In this document: positions 20,116 to 32,629 of the stretch, in pieces | How positions within the stretch are numbered: the stretch's first letter is position 1 | Layout of the letters: each line of letters begins with the position of its first letter | Assembly: GCF_024166365.1 (NCBI RefSeq) | Contig: NC_064827.1 | Span: 50,248,635 to 50,312,634 of the forward strand | DNA from: Elephas maximus indicus | Taxonomy: Eukaryota; Chordata; Mammalia; Proboscidea; Elephantidae | DNA length: 64,000 nt | Reading direction: 5' to 3' | Notes under the pieces: model-generated | What the model saw: the letters and a program-made list of their open reading frames with translations, nothing else | The model's database searches: none | What the model was told of the DNA's origin: nothing | Made by a program: the position numbers and the translations under genes

Positions 20116-21484
20116 AGATTTATGGTCTGTGGTAATTTGGCTTTGACACTTATCCTTCGTTATCTTTGGGGAACAGGTTTACAGAACAAACTAAGGGAGC
20201 CGATAAAATTTACTAGGGGTGGTCAGGAGGCAGGATGACTGAAGGTCAAGTACATTTAAGAAAACTAAGTTTTCAAGTAGCACTCAAATGTTTTAGGATA
20301 ATTTGTATTTAATTTCATATGCCATTATTTCTGTGCTGTAAAGCTATAATGGAATAATGCAAACATGGGAATAAATGAAGAATCTTTCTTAATAAATTAC
20401 ATTGTCACTGTTTAATTCAGTCTTATTCTTTTGGGAATGGAATTTGGGTACAGGAGGCACACAAGCATTGTTGCTCCACGCAAAGCCCCACTTTTGTGTT
20501 AGTTATGTGTGTTTGTTCCCATTGCCCACTTCCATTCTTTTCTGCAATCTATTCGTTCTAATGTGCTTGTATATTTTTTTACATGTTCTATATTCTTTTA
20601 CGTTTTAATTTAGGTAAATTAAAATTTGTGCTATAGATGCCATTCTTTGTTTCTTTTGCCTTGAAAATAGTGAAAACTTAGAATACTGTTTTTAAGATCT
20701 GTTCCTGTTGCAGTATGTAAATCTAGTGCTTTCCTTCCAGTTAATGCATAATATTCCACAGTGTGCATCCACCATGGCGTATGTATCCATTCTCCCAGTC
20801 AGCCCGATTTTGTTCTGTTGCGTAGAGCTGTGGTTTGACTTTTTTTTTTTTTTAACTTTTACTGCCATAGTAGGCTTTTCCTGCTGCTATTTGAATCCTT
20901 AAGCAAAAGAACACCCTTTGACTGTATTTTCTGGGCCTAGGAAAGCCTATCCTAGGAGAGTCTTTCTACCCTTTTTGCAAAAGATTGAGTTGTTTTCTGC
21001 TTTTGGTGGCTTTGTTTTACCTAGGAGAGAGATTACGTGGTGTTCGTTTGCCATTCCCAGGATAATCTTTTTCCAATTACAATTCTTCCCATCTGAGCAC
21101 TCGAGTCTGCTCATTGGAGCTAATATTTGTGTGAGAGTTAATTATCTACTCCATCAGTCTCCTCTAACTTTAAGCCCCAGCCTCTTCCAGGGTCTTCTTA
21201 ACAGGCCTACCTTTTTTTTTTCTTTAAAATTTATGTTAACACACATTTAAGCTAAAAACCATAGTTTCAAAGTGGAGTCATTTTTCTTTTCCCAGACATG
21301 AACATACTGTCTTAATATTCACAGCTCTTGAGAAAAATTTGGAGAGCAAAGTTGGGAATATACATCTATATTCTTAACAATAGAAGCTTTGTGTAGATAC
21401 AAGATATGGAGGCTGTGTTTTAAGATACGTAAGTAAGTGATCAGCTGAGCAAGTGGAGTAGTGGAAGGCTGGGTATTTTAGTGG

Positions 21485-21660
21485 CTGAGCTTGGATTATG
21501 GAGTCAGACAGACTGAGATTTGAATCCTGGTTCTTCCAACTAAATGACCTTGGATATCTGTACTTGGTTTTCTCTCAGAATACCTTCCTTAGAGGGTTGT
21601 CATAAGGATTAAACAGGGTAATGCTGCAAAGCGGTAGTTTAGTGCCTGATTAACTTAGAA
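21485..21660 (+). repeat. MIR SINE, sense
   Basis: Ordered MIR landmarks: 'ttatggagtcagacagact', 'tgaatcctggttcttccaac', 'aaatgaccttgg' and 'gggttgtcataaggattaaa'. Confidence 0.75.
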
Positions 21661-21673
21661 AATGGTAGCTGCT

Positions 21674-21745
21674 ATCATCATCATCATCCCCATCCCCATC
21701 ATCACCCTCGCCATCATCATATTGTCACTTTCATTATCATCAGGT
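21674..21745. repeat. Imperfect CAT/ATC microsatellite
   Basis: Runs of 'atcatcatcatc' are mixed with 'cccatccccatc' and further 'atcatcat', giving an interrupted trinucleotide array. Confidence 0.8.
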
Positions 21746-24182
21746 CCCTAAAACCTAAAATTGTTGAGATGAAAGTAAGCAGTGTTAGAAATTGGGAGAG
21801 ATAAGCAGCATTGTGAGTGGGTGAACTTTACAGACTTAGAAGAATATCCAGAACTGTCCTCTAGAATGAAAGAGAAAAGAGGTGAAATATACTGAAAAAT
21901 GTGTCATGTGTCCAGTCTTCAAAGAAAATATTTTCAGATCTAAGACTAGAAAGGAAGTGGGTGAGTTGATCCTCTGTGCAGTTGATGTTGACATGCCAGA
22001 GACCCTGTTCTCAGCGTTAACCCTTTCACATGCCTCTGTCCTGTGCCTCAGTTACCCCCTCAGAATACTGTTCTTTCTGCACAGTTGTGTTGTGCTTTGT
22101 TGAGGGGAATGTGCCCCACTGCATTCAACTCATCTCCCACACATTTCCTACATGCCCAGGCCTGTACCAGGCCCTGAGCTGGGTTCTACATAAGGTTGAA
22201 AAAGAGGCCATTTCTGTCTTCAGGGTAATCAGACTTGAAGGGAATGTAGTTAAACTACCAGTTGCAAGACAGAGAGTGTGGCGCTGTGGCAGAGGTGGGC
22301 CCAGGAGGCAGTGGAAGCATGAAGGAAGGGCAGCTACCTGATTGAGGCTAGGAGCTGTTGGGGTTGGGAAAGATTCCTAAGAAAGCATTTTCATTATCTC
22401 TGGATGGGTTTTTTTTTTTTTCTGGATGGCACAGAAGTACACATTTTAACCCTTCTCTTCCAGAAGTAAGATTTTTACCTTTTCTTTAATCTCAATTAGG
22501 GACTAGTTAGAGTTGTTACCTTACCTCTCGGGGTGAAATAATCCAAACAGTAGCCATTTTCCGTTTATTAACAGAGTATTACAAATTAGGCTTCCCTTAG
22601 TAGCCATTAACATTCCTATCTTCCAGAATAATGGAGTGGACATAATAATGTTATCTAATCTGTTAATAAATTGATATTATTTTTCTCCAAGGAGAAGATT
22701 CTTCTTATTGGAAAAATAAAACTTCTCAAGAAAGCCTTGAAGTCACAGCTAGAAGACACCATGGGCTGTGGAGTTAGTGGTTTCCTTCTTGAAACTTCTA
22801 ATTGATGCTGATGTCATTGCTCTATAAAAAAATCAGTGCAAACAGGACACCTACCAAAAGTGGCATCCTTTTGCCTCCGTATGTTCTTCTCTCCCTACTG
22901 GTTCAGGCAATAAATATTTACTAGGCATCTACTATACACAATAATGTACAGGCAAAGTAATTGTTACCTAAGAATAAAAAATGAACAGGGCATGGTTCCA
23001 AAATAAGACTACATGTTACGGGCTATAACAGAAGAGTACACATAGAGAAAGGAGGTGAGGTTCACAGAAGAAGTGGATTGGTCCTGAACAGAGGAAGAGT
23101 TAGCGGGGAAGGTTGAAAAAAGGAGACTGGAGTGAAGGTATGTTTGGGTGGGTGGGGGACACACATGGTGAGCCCAAGTTGAGGCTGAAGGAATAGCAAG
23201 ATACAAACTATGAACAAAAGCATGACCTTTTAGAGAAGTGAGTAGTTTGTGGTAGGATTCAAGGGTGTAGAGGGTATTTTTGAAGAATAAGGTAAGAAAG
23301 TTAAAGGGAGTTGGAAACATTATGAGAGCTACTCAGGGTAGAGTGAAAAGAGAGCCAAAGACAGAAACCCCAGGAGAATATTAAAAGGTGAGAGATGGGT
23401 GGAGCAAGAGACTGAGTCCTTAAAGGAGACCGGAAAAGAAGCAATTAGAGAAGAAGCTGTAGAGAAACTTGGAGAGAGTGATGGATCAGAGGCTAATGGA
23501 AGAAAGAAATTTCAAGGATTGTCAAGTGCTAGAAAAAGTGCTAGGGAGAGGTTAAATGAGGGGGACGTTGGAAAGTGTCCCTGGGACATGAATGTTGACC
23601 CCAGATGGCAGTGCTGGAGACAATAGCCAGATGGCAGGAGATTGAGGACAAATAGTGTGCTGAGACATTAAGCCCTTTGAAGGAGGAACATTTGTAAGAT
23701 GGCTATCCAGTCTAAGGGTTAAGACCTATGACCAGGAAACGGCAACGAACAGCACCTTTGTGGAGACTGAGCATAAGTTTTTGTTCATGGCTGAATGAAA
23801 AACTGACAAAGGGTGACCAGACTGATGGAGAACTTAATCTGAAAACCCACACTGTTGGCTTTGTATTTAGATCTTATGCTCATTCAGTCTGTGCACACTT
23901 CAGTTTAGAACTGGTATTAACATAACAAGGTCTCTGATTCTTAGTAATCGAAGTCTTTGACCATTGCTTTCCACAGTTCTAGAAATGACATAATAAGCCC
24001 TTTGTCATTATTTCTTAAAGGAAAATTGCTTTTGATTTGTGGGTTTTGAAAAAGTCAGGTATAGCGAAGGTACCTGGTTTTAGATACATCCCATGTGTGG
24101 GGCCCCTCTCATTTGACGTAGGATTGATTTACTCTCTGCCTGTAAAATCTTTGAACGTGTGTTTTCTGCTACTGTTTTTCAG

Positions 24183-24592
24183 AATCATTTGCTGTTTCAA
24201 ATAGAGAACTGTGCGATGATGAGAAAGAGTTGATACATTTTCCAGTATGTGAGGGGACCTCTCAACCTGAACCCTCATGTTCAGCTGTCAGAATAACAGC
24301 CAATAAAAACTACAGGAGCAAAACCTCTCAGGAAGGTGCTTTAAAAAAGATGCATGAGGAAGAACACCATCAACAAATGTCCATCTTACAACTGCAGCTG
24401 ATACAAATGAATGAGGTTCATGTGGCCAAAATCCAGCAGATAGAGCGAGAGTGTGAGATGGCAGAGGAGGAACACAGGATAAAAATGGAAGTTCTCAATA
24501 AAAAGAAGATGTATTGGGAAAGAAAACTGCAAACTTTTACCAAGGAATGGCCTGTTTCCTCATTTAACCGGCCCTTTCCCAATTCACCCTAA
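24183..24592 (+). CDS. MSANTD3: MSANTD3, last coding exon
   Basis: It completes codon 140 (G/AA, Glu) and encodes residues 141-275, with stop TAA at 24590-24592. With the first coding exon the total is 275 residues, the length I recall for human MSANTD3. It starts '[20 protein letters not shown]'. A long charged segment with heptad-like pattern ('[18 protein letters not shown]' through '[15 protein letters not shown]') predicts a coiled coil at roughly residues 185-255, probably for dimerisation or partner binding. It ends 'FNRPFPNSP'. No frameshift or stop interrupts it. The TTG at 24230 is codon 156, not a start. Confidence 0.97.
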
Positions 24593-25345
24593 GACTTCGG
24601 GGGTGGCTCACTTGTACTTAATGTGTGTTGGCAAAGAAAGTCTGGGATGTGAACATGCGGTCAGTAACCTGTCACAGAGCTACAACTAGGAAAATTAGAG
24701 TGGTGGTAGTCACTTATTTAAGAATACATTCAGGTAAACAGCTGTACCCTGTGTACCCTGTAAGTGGCTGAGAAGCTGTTTTAGTCTTCTGAAAATTATC
24801 ACTATTGAGTGCTATAATTCTGAATGTAATGTCTCCTTAATTAGAATTCATACAAGAACCATGTGTGAGTGTTGTATTTTTTTTTAAAAACCGAATGCAA
24901 ATGTGACTCTAAAGGAGTGTGGCTGATTTTCTTTTTTAAACAGTAGAACTTTTCTATCCAAATGAATCCTATCCCGTTGAAAGTAGCTGTCCTGGGAGGC
25001 CACATGTTTCTCCAGCTGTGATGCTCTTGCTCAGAACTTGGTAGAGGCCTTTAGGGAACCTCCATGAGAGCTGCAGTCCTTTTTCTCCCCCCCCCCCCCT
25101 TTTCTTTCCCAGTGTATTTTGCTTCTGTTTTGTAACAGCCCAACATTTGGAAGGATATTTTCTAAGGGGGCCTATAAACTGCCTTTTAAGGCCTTTCCCC
25201 CAAAGAGTAGTTCCAAATAACGTCTCCGACAATGGTAGCTTTGTTGGAACTAATGATGTGACTACTTTGAGGGAAAAATGTTCATTTAGATTTATACATT
25301 CTGTTATGTTTGTTTTATTAAAAAAAAACTGACAATTTTATAGTC
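24593..25345 (+). other. MSANTD3: MSANTD3 3' UTR (probable extent)
   Basis: There is no coding potential after the stop. It contains a C-run near 25089-25099. The right limit is set by the possible polyadenylation signal at 25317, so the extent is an inference. Confidence 0.55.
25317..25322 (+). promoter_or_regulatory. MSANTD3: Candidate MSANTD3 poly(A) signal ATTAAA
   Basis: ATTAAA lies about 725 bp after the stop and is followed within ~35 bp by GT-rich 'actgcgtgtgtttctt', a plausible downstream element. No AATAAA is evident nearby. Other sites may be used. Confidence 0.45.
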
Positions 25346-26455
25346 ACACTGCGTGTGTTTCTTAAAGGTGCTGCTTTCCTAACTGTACTCTAGTTTTTGC
25401 CTTTCTTCTGGTTTTCCTCCCAACTTTGTACTACTGAGTTACTGCTTGCCCTTGTATTTTGTCTTCGGCTACCTAAAGAAAATCTCTTCCCTCACCATGC
25501 TTATGGTGCTAGCTCATAGTAATGCTATGTAGTTTGCATTATACAGTTAGCACTGGGCTTTTTAAAAATCCATTACCAGCATATTTGGAAATATGGATTG
25601 ATAGATGGATACTGTGATTGAGCTGCGACATAGCTTCTCCTGTAGCTTAATGTTAAAAACAGCCCCAGGAGTTGGGGATAGTAGTAACTGGAAGAAGCAA
25701 AGGGACACTTTAGTGCCAAGACAGAGCAGCAATTTCTTAGAATGAAATGTCAAGGCCTTGTGGTGAGAGTATATGTGGCAGAGGCCATATTAGGGAGTGT
25801 AGGACTAGGAGTCAGGGCCTGAATTCTAAGCTTCTGCCTTAAGTTGCTATGTGACCTTGGGCAACAACCTTTAATCCTTGGTGTTTCCTGTCCATAAAAC
25901 AAGGGAGTTGGACTAGATAATGTTCAGTGTCTGCTACAACTCCTTGACAATGGTGTGTATAGTCATAGATGGGCACTGCTAACATCATAGTCATCCAGAG
26001 AGCATGGGTTGGTAGGGAGCAATTGTTTACTCCATTGGCTAAGCTTGCTTCGTTCATAATTTTTGAATTTCGGGTCCTGGGGACTGTAAGTTCAGTAAGG
26101 TTCAGATATACTTGCTATTTACGGACTATATAAAACTTAAATGGAAATCTATTTTATACATGGAATCATACTTTAAATAACTTTAGAGAAACTGGCTGTT
26201 TGACGGAACCCTGTGAAGATTAGACTTCTTTGAAAGGAAAAACCCTTTTGTAAGGATTTGTGTTCTTTATTTAGTTTCTACCAGACGGAACCATTAGAGA
26301 GTAAAGCATCTGTGTAAAAGTCCACGCTTAAATGGTTTGTGTAAGACTAACCATAGACTTCATGCGCTCCCACCACTTCAGGATGAGCACATCGCACAAC
26401 AAGGCCTAAACATAGATGTGAACCAAGAAAAGTTTGCTTTTTCTTCCCCTTCTGA
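25346..26455. other. Intergenic, no gene seen
   Basis: Around 25830-25920 the text resembles a MIR core ('gctatgtgaccttgggcaac'). Nothing else is recognised. Confidence 0.45.
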
Positions 26456-26459
26456 TCCA

Positions 26460-26600
26460 CCTGGAGATTTCATTAATATGCAGATTTGGGTTTAGTAGTT
26501 CTGGAGAGGGGCCTGAGTTTTTGCATTTCTTAAAAGCTCCCAGGTGATGCCAGTTCTGCTTGTCTGGTGACCAGACTTCTAAGTAGCAAGGTTTTAGAGG
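26460..26600 (+). repeat. MER5A-like fragment
   Basis: 'attaatatgcagatttgggt' and 'aaaagctcccaggtgatgcc' follow the order of the short hAT element MER5A. Confidence 0.55.
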
Positions 26601-26616
26601 ACTCTGTGAAGTTTAT

Positions 26617-26788
26617 GGAGCCCTGGTGGTGCAGTGGTTAAGAGTTACAGCTGCTAACCAAAAGGTCTGGCAGTTCAAATCTACCAGCTGCTCCTTGGAA
26701 ACCCTCTGAGGTGGTTCTGCTGTCCTCTATGGTTGCTGTAAGTTGGAATCAACTTGACGGCATCCGGTCTGATTTTTTTGGGTTTGGT
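26617..26788 (+). mobile_element. AfroSINE, sense
   Basis: 'ggagccctggtggtgcagtg' to 'tttttttgggtttgg'. Flanking 'gtgaagttt' occurs on both sides (~26606 and ~26786), a short target duplication. Confidence 0.9.
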
Positions 26789-27052
26789 GAAGTTTTTATT
26801 TACTCTTCTAAAAGAATTGGATTAGGTACATCTTTGGGGATAGCAGCGTGCTAGATGTTATTCTTTCTGTCAGAACTTAATACTAAGTGCATGAACAACA
26901 ATGTGGAACAACATAGAAAAGGCCTATACACAGTAGTATATTTTAATGTAACTGTAACAGCATTGAACCAATTCTTAACCGAACATATAAAGGACAATTA
27001 AACCAGCAGCCTAATGTACTTTGCTCTAATGTTAATGGTATTTATGAGTTTA

Positions 27053-27232
27053 TAACAGTAGTTTACAACCTTGACTATGCATTAGAAACAGTATTTTATA
27101 AAGAATCAGTACTGAGACCCACTACTAGAGGATTCTGATTTACTTGGCCTGGGTTGGAGCATGGTCCTTTGTATTTTTCAGAAGCTTAATAGGTGATCAT
27201 GATCATAATCAGGGTTGAGGACCACTGGTGTC
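27053..27232 (+). repeat. MER5A-like element
   Basis: It runs from 'acagtagtttacaaccttga' to 'gggttgaggaccactgg', with 'gaggattctgatttacttgg' in the middle, matching MER5A order. Confidence 0.65.
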
Positions 27233-27507
27233 TAGGTTCACAAATGTATCTCACTGAATCCTTAACAATCCTATGAGGATAGGTAGAAGTGAGGAAATGA
27301 TGCTGAGAAGAACCAGCTAGCACATGCCCTGTAGCTAGTGGATGGCAAAGCAGAACCTTAAACCAGGATTCCTCTTTGTTCTGGTTTGAACCCCTGCTGA
27401 GAATTTGAATTTCCACCCCAGATATACTGAATCAGAATCTATAGTTTAACAAGATTTCCAGGTGATTCTTACGTATAATAAATTTTGAGAACCATTGCTC
27501 TGCTAGT

Positions 27508-27684
27508 GGAGCCCTGGTGGTGCAATGGTTAAGAGCTTGGCTGCTAAAAAAAGGGTCAGTTCAAATCCATCAGCCACTCCTTGGAAACCCTATGGGGCAG
27601 TTCCACCCTACATTTCCACCTGTTCTGTAGGGTCGCTATTGAGTCGGAATCGACTTGACGGCAACGAGTTTGGTTTTGGTTTTA
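27508..27684 (+). mobile_element. AfroSINE, sense
   Basis: 'ggagccctggtggtgcaatg' to 'ggcaacgagtttggttttgg'. It sits beside decayed MER5-like text ('ttttgagaaccattgct' to the left, 'gtggttctcagaactggtcc' to the right), so it landed in or between such elements. Confidence 0.9.
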
Positions 27685-27689
27685 GTGGT

Positions 27690-30600
27690 TCTCAGAACTG
27701 GTCCTTAACCAGCAGTATTAGCATCACCTGGAAACTTGTTAGAAATGCAGATTCTCAGCAGGGGTTGTAACTGGAATGAACTGGTTGGAAGCTCTATTTC
27801 AAACCCAGGTCTCCTGACTCCAAAACTTAGAGCTGTGCCTGCTTGCACCCATCCCATACCTTGAAGCTATGTCATGATTTGTTCATCCTGAGCGCCACAT
27901 CACTCTACAGGATACTTGCAGTGTTTTTTTGCATTCATGAACAGGCACAATCCCAATTCATTTCACTTTTGAGCAGTTTCTTACCTAAGGTAGATGCAAT
28001 AACCATTCACTGGTAGGTGCTATAGGGACTAGATAAATATTAACACATTATTTACCATGCCCCACCCTGCCCAATCCTGGACACAGCTCACTTGGGGAGA
28101 TAAGGCTTATACGAAGTTATCATGTAACTGATCAGTGCATGTCTTCAAGTGTGTTTATAGCTCAAAGCAGATAGGTTACTTTTAGCTAAGGAGATTGAAA
28201 AGAAGGCCTTGTAGAGGAGCTGGCATTTGAACTAAGTCTTTAGAGTTAGTATTTTGGCAGTGGTGGTTAGAAAAGGAGAAGGCCTTCACTAGACTCAAGG
28301 TCCTGTTGAAGATTCAAGATGATGAGACACATAATTGGGAGGCGGAGAAAGCATGCAACATTTCCAAATTGGGTGTGATCACAATTGTGTTCCAGGAGGA
28401 CAATTAAGAGGTGGAACTGAGTGGAGAGAAGACTGGAGTCAAGGAGATGAGGTAGGAGGGTTCAGCCCTGGTTAGGATAAGATGATACGAGGACCTAGAG
28501 AAGGTCCTCAGAAGACAAGGGAGACCACTGCGAGAGACAATGCAGAAGTGGAATGAGTAGGGCTTGGCAGTTGACTGCTTCTGTTGGTGAGGAGGGGCAA
28601 AGTTTTGAGCCAGATATCTGGGATAATGAGGTTGCCAACTTAAAGAAAGAAAGGATGCATTTCTAGCTCTGACCTGCCCTAGGAGAGGCCTATGCACAAA
28701 CTAGTGCTACTGCCTCCCACTCAGACTCAAATGCCAGCACCTCCACCCACCTTTGGCTATCACATCTTTGCCCTGACTTCTGCCTCTTCAGCTGCCTCTG
28801 TTGCCACTTCCACCTGTTCATCTACCGCTTTAGCTCTTCTCTGCTGGATCCTTGGGCACCCCTCTGGTTTTGGTGCTGCCTCTGATGTCAGTACGTCCAT
28901 TGTGGCTGGGGGTTGCTTTAGTTGCCATGTCATACTGCCTTAGCGCTAGAAAGATCAGAAAAGGCTTTTTTTTTTTTTTTTAACCATGATCTCCAGTTTC
29001 TCTCTAGATGCTCTTGGGACCCACACATTTATTTCAGAGTTGGTTTTTTGTTTGTTTTTAATGTCCTGTGTTGTATAAAGAAGCATTGGCTAAAACGGCT
29101 GCTAATCCCTATGTATTACTCTCATGGCCCCTTTATAAAAAGCAAACCTGGAATCCTACCCTGTAATGCACCAAAGATTCAGGAAGTGTTTTAGGATTTT
29201 TGCAGGGAGAATTCTTAAATGCATTGGATTTTCCCCCTTTTTCAATTAAGAAGAAGGGGAATGGAAGAGAAGTGGCATGGAGGGAGAGTGCATTTGAGTT
29301 GTCAGCCCCCTCTGCAGTGTCAGGTCATTACATCATCACTTGGTCTGGGCAAGAGGAAAGGAATGGTTCTGCCTCCTGGGAATGTCAGAAGGACTTGATA
29401 ATTATATTTGGCAAAGCCATGAGGAATGGCTCTGTAATGTCATTGCTAAGAATTACTCTTTTAACAGCATTTCTAGATATCTGAGCCTTTCAACTGGAAT
29501 GACACTCTTTTCCACTATGCCTTTCCTTTCTGTTGGGCCGGTGCCCAGCTGGTCCTCTGTTCTTCCTTGCCCTTGCTTTCACATCAGTCCATGTTTTCTC
29601 TTCTGTCTTCCCCCTTTCCAGCCCTGCTCTCCAATCCCTCCTTCCACGCTCACCTTCCCCTGTTTTCGAGGTGGAATCATGTGAGAATGTGTGTGAAGGG
29701 AATGCTTGCCAAAAGACAGCACATTCAACATTGGGTATCAACAAGGTAAAGTTTAGCCTTAGACTAGTCAGACTAATGATGTCTTACTTCCATGCTGCAT
29801 CTGCTACTTTTGTGTTGGTGGGACTCAGAAGTCATGGGAGAGCTCGCCAGTGATCTGTGACTGCAACAAATTTCTAATGTGCCATATATTATGCCCTTCA
29901 ACACAACCTATGAATCTCTGCCTCAGTTTCTCCATCTGTGAAAGTGGTGTAATACTTATCTACCTCCCTTGAATGTTATGAAGATTAGTATGTGTTGGTA
30001 AATCACTTTTAAAATAAAGAGTGATGTAAAGCATTTTACCATTATTGTTGTCATTGTGATACGGGTGCCCTCCTGTACGGATGGTGCCCTGTAGGGACAG
30101 TACCCCAGGGGTACCATGGTTTCAGAATGCCCAGTATATAAAACTTCCATAACAGACACATGAGTGTGATTATTTTCTTTATGAAAAATTTTGACATGGC
30201 ATTTCTTTAAATAGCCCTTTGGTGCATTTAGAATGAGATTCAATTTATAGAAGTGTGATTTATTCAAGATTTTTAAAGAACATCTACTGAGCCTCTATTA
30301 CCCAATATAATTGTTCGGTTTCCAAGCTGATTATTAACACTGCAGTTCATAATCATTAGGTGGAAAACTTCTGTTTTTACATTATCCAGATGCCAGAGTA
30401 TGTGTGAAGGTTTTCTCACCATTAACACTGAATGGAATGGGAAGAGTGGCGATCCTGGTACTCCTGAAAGTGGAGCCGGAGCTCTTGTTCCACTTGCAAA
30501 ATGTCCTTACTGGTTTGGGGGAAAAAAGACTATCCATGTATGTTCACTAAAGGCCTCAGAGTGAAAGGTCCATATCCATAAACATGGGCTCCCTTTCTTA

Positions 30601-31755
30601 ACTCTTGGTGACTGCTGAGAGATTTAATTAGGTTGGGAAAAAAATTCCCAACCCTGTTATTTAAGAGACTGTTTATTTGTAATCAGAAAGATACTCGTTA
30701 TAGTGGAGACACTCTTAGCAGCAGTAGAAGGTAAGGTTCCAATTCCTTTTCCTTCATTGCTGCCCCATCACCTGGTCCAACCTCCAGTATAAAAAAAAAA
30801 AACAACAGTGTAACCAAATTGGAAAACAAGCTGGTGCTCTGCTGGGGAGGTGGGTATGAATCTAGAGTCTTACCTGGAGCCTCCAAAGAGGTTCTTTGAA
30901 TGGGTTGCTATTATGCTTTCTGTAGGGCTTTAGGGCTATCACTCGACCTTTGGCCATCTGGGGTATGGCAGGATCAGATCTGCTTTCATGTGGTCATGCT
31001 GGGGCCTGCACTGAAGTGGCAGAAGCCATCCAGGGGAAGCTCTTTTCATGACTACAGCATAAGTAAAAGAAGGCAAACCCAACTTATTAGAAGCACATCT
31101 CAAGGTTCAATGTCATATCTGCTAACATCTCCTTGGCCAAAGCAAGTCACATGGCTGAGCCCCAAGTCCGTGGGAGGGAAGCAGACTCCTTAAGGAGGGA
31201 AGGGAGAAGCTGAATATTTTTGAACCATAACCTAATCTGTAGTATCATAAGTAGGAAGGAAACTAGGGGGATACAAAAGAGTTAAGATTATATTATAAAT
31301 CAAGGAACAAGGAATCTAGAGGCAAAATTTTTCCACTGAGACACCTTTTCTTTCCTTGCTTCCTCCGTCTCTCAACCTTTTTTTTTTGGGTGAGGGGAGG
31401 CTACAAAATGATGATAATAGAGTGCACTTCATAGAGTTGTTGGATTAAATGGGTAGTATTTTTTTATATGTATTTAGAACAGTACCTGGCACATAAGAAA
31501 CACTTTCCAGTTTTAGCCTTTTTTTTTTTTTCCCCAAGATTATATGGCTTCTAAATGCGGAAGGGGAAATTTGAACCCAAGGGGCCTGGTTCCAGAGCTC
31601 AGGCTCTTAAACATCAGAATACACAGCCTTTCTAGGTTGAACCTGTGTTCAAATCATAGGCTTGCAAAGAACTTGAGCTCCTGAGTATTAGACCACGATC
31701 TGTAAACTACCTGCCTCCCAAGATTACTGTAACAATTACATGACAATACAAAGAT
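27690..31755. other. Intergenic, no gene seen
   Basis: I see no exon with splice context and no RNA gene. A MIR-like core occurs near 29905-30010 ('ctgcctcagtttctccatct'). Overlapping short ORFs at 28404-28943 and 29340-29853 lack domains and are probably chance. Confidence 0.45.
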
Positions 31756-31756
31756 T

Positions 31757-31962
31757 AAAAAAAAACCAAAAAACAAAAACCAGTTGCTCTTGACTCAGTT
31801 CTGCCTCACAGTGACCCCACGTGGGTCAGAACTGTGCTCTATTGATTTTTTTGGATGTAGATCACTAGGCCTTTCTTCTGAGGCACCTCTGGGTAGACTT
31901 GACCCTCCAACCTTCTGTTCAGTAGTTGAGCGTGTTAACTATTTGCATCACCCAGGAACTCC
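31757..31962 (-). mobile_element. AfroSINE, antisense (long subfamily)
   Basis: 'aaaccaaaaaacaaaaacca' to 'catcacccaggaactcc', with the middle block 'ggatgtagatcactaggcc'. Confidence 0.85.
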
Positions 31963-32289
31963 ACAAAGGTGGTAGGGCCTTGTAAACTGTAAAATCAAAA
32001 AACAAAAAATCCCCCAACTTCTCTTCTGATCTCTGCTACAAGAGAGTCCAAGGCTTTCTCTTCTCCCATCATCAACACCTCCTTTTAGTCTCTCCCTCCG
32101 GCTTTATCACTGTGAAACACCCTGAGCACACTCAACAGTCTCTCTTCAGTTTCAGACCCAGGATCTGTAAAATTACTCCCATTGATCCCTACACCTGGAG
32201 AGATCTCAGCTTCTCCTCCCCTCTCCCATCACCTATACTGCTGAAGTGTTACCCATTCTTCAAGGTCAAGCGACACCAGGACACACCGT

Positions 32290-32420
32290 TGGAACCTGGG
32301 CTCCAGTCCCAGCTTTGCCGGTAACTTAGCATGTGATTGTTGGCAAATTACTAGGTCTCCCTGGATTTCCTTGTCTGTAAAATATGAGTGTTAGAGTAGA
32401 GGATTTTTAGATTCTCTTCC
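32290..32420 (+). repeat. MIR SINE, sense
   Basis: 'ctgggctccagtcccagctt', 'taacttagcatgtgattgtt', 'ggatttccttgtctgtaaaa' in MIR order. Confidence 0.65.
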
Positions 32421-32629
32421 TGTGTTCTAATTAGCCTTCTCCTTAAAAGATAATGTGTACATAAATGGAATTCAAATACTACATCCAGGTGGATCAGCCC
32501 CAAGGCTAAAAGCACCATTTGTGAGTGTTACTGACATTAGGATAATGATTGTACTTAAACTTTTTATAAAACAATCTAATTATGGTTGATACAAGCATTT
32601 CTGTATAATGGGAATAAAAGGGTCGTTGC

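Larger units (their letters stand above)
16967..24182 (+). other. MSANTD3: MSANTD3 intron between coding exons
   Basis: A 7.2-kb intron with GT at 16967 and a pyrimidine-rich acceptor ('tgctactgtttttcag', AG at 24181-24182). It contains the palindromes, a TIR element, a tandem duplication, a MIR and microsatellites listed separately. Between 22400 and 24180 I recognise no repeat family and no further exon. The plus-strand ORF near 23399-23626 is purine-rich and low-complexity, with no domain. Confidence 0.85.

Noticed and set aside
28404-29853. Cluster of short ORFs on both strands
   Set aside because: No domain, no conserved splice pattern and no CpG island; probably intergenic.
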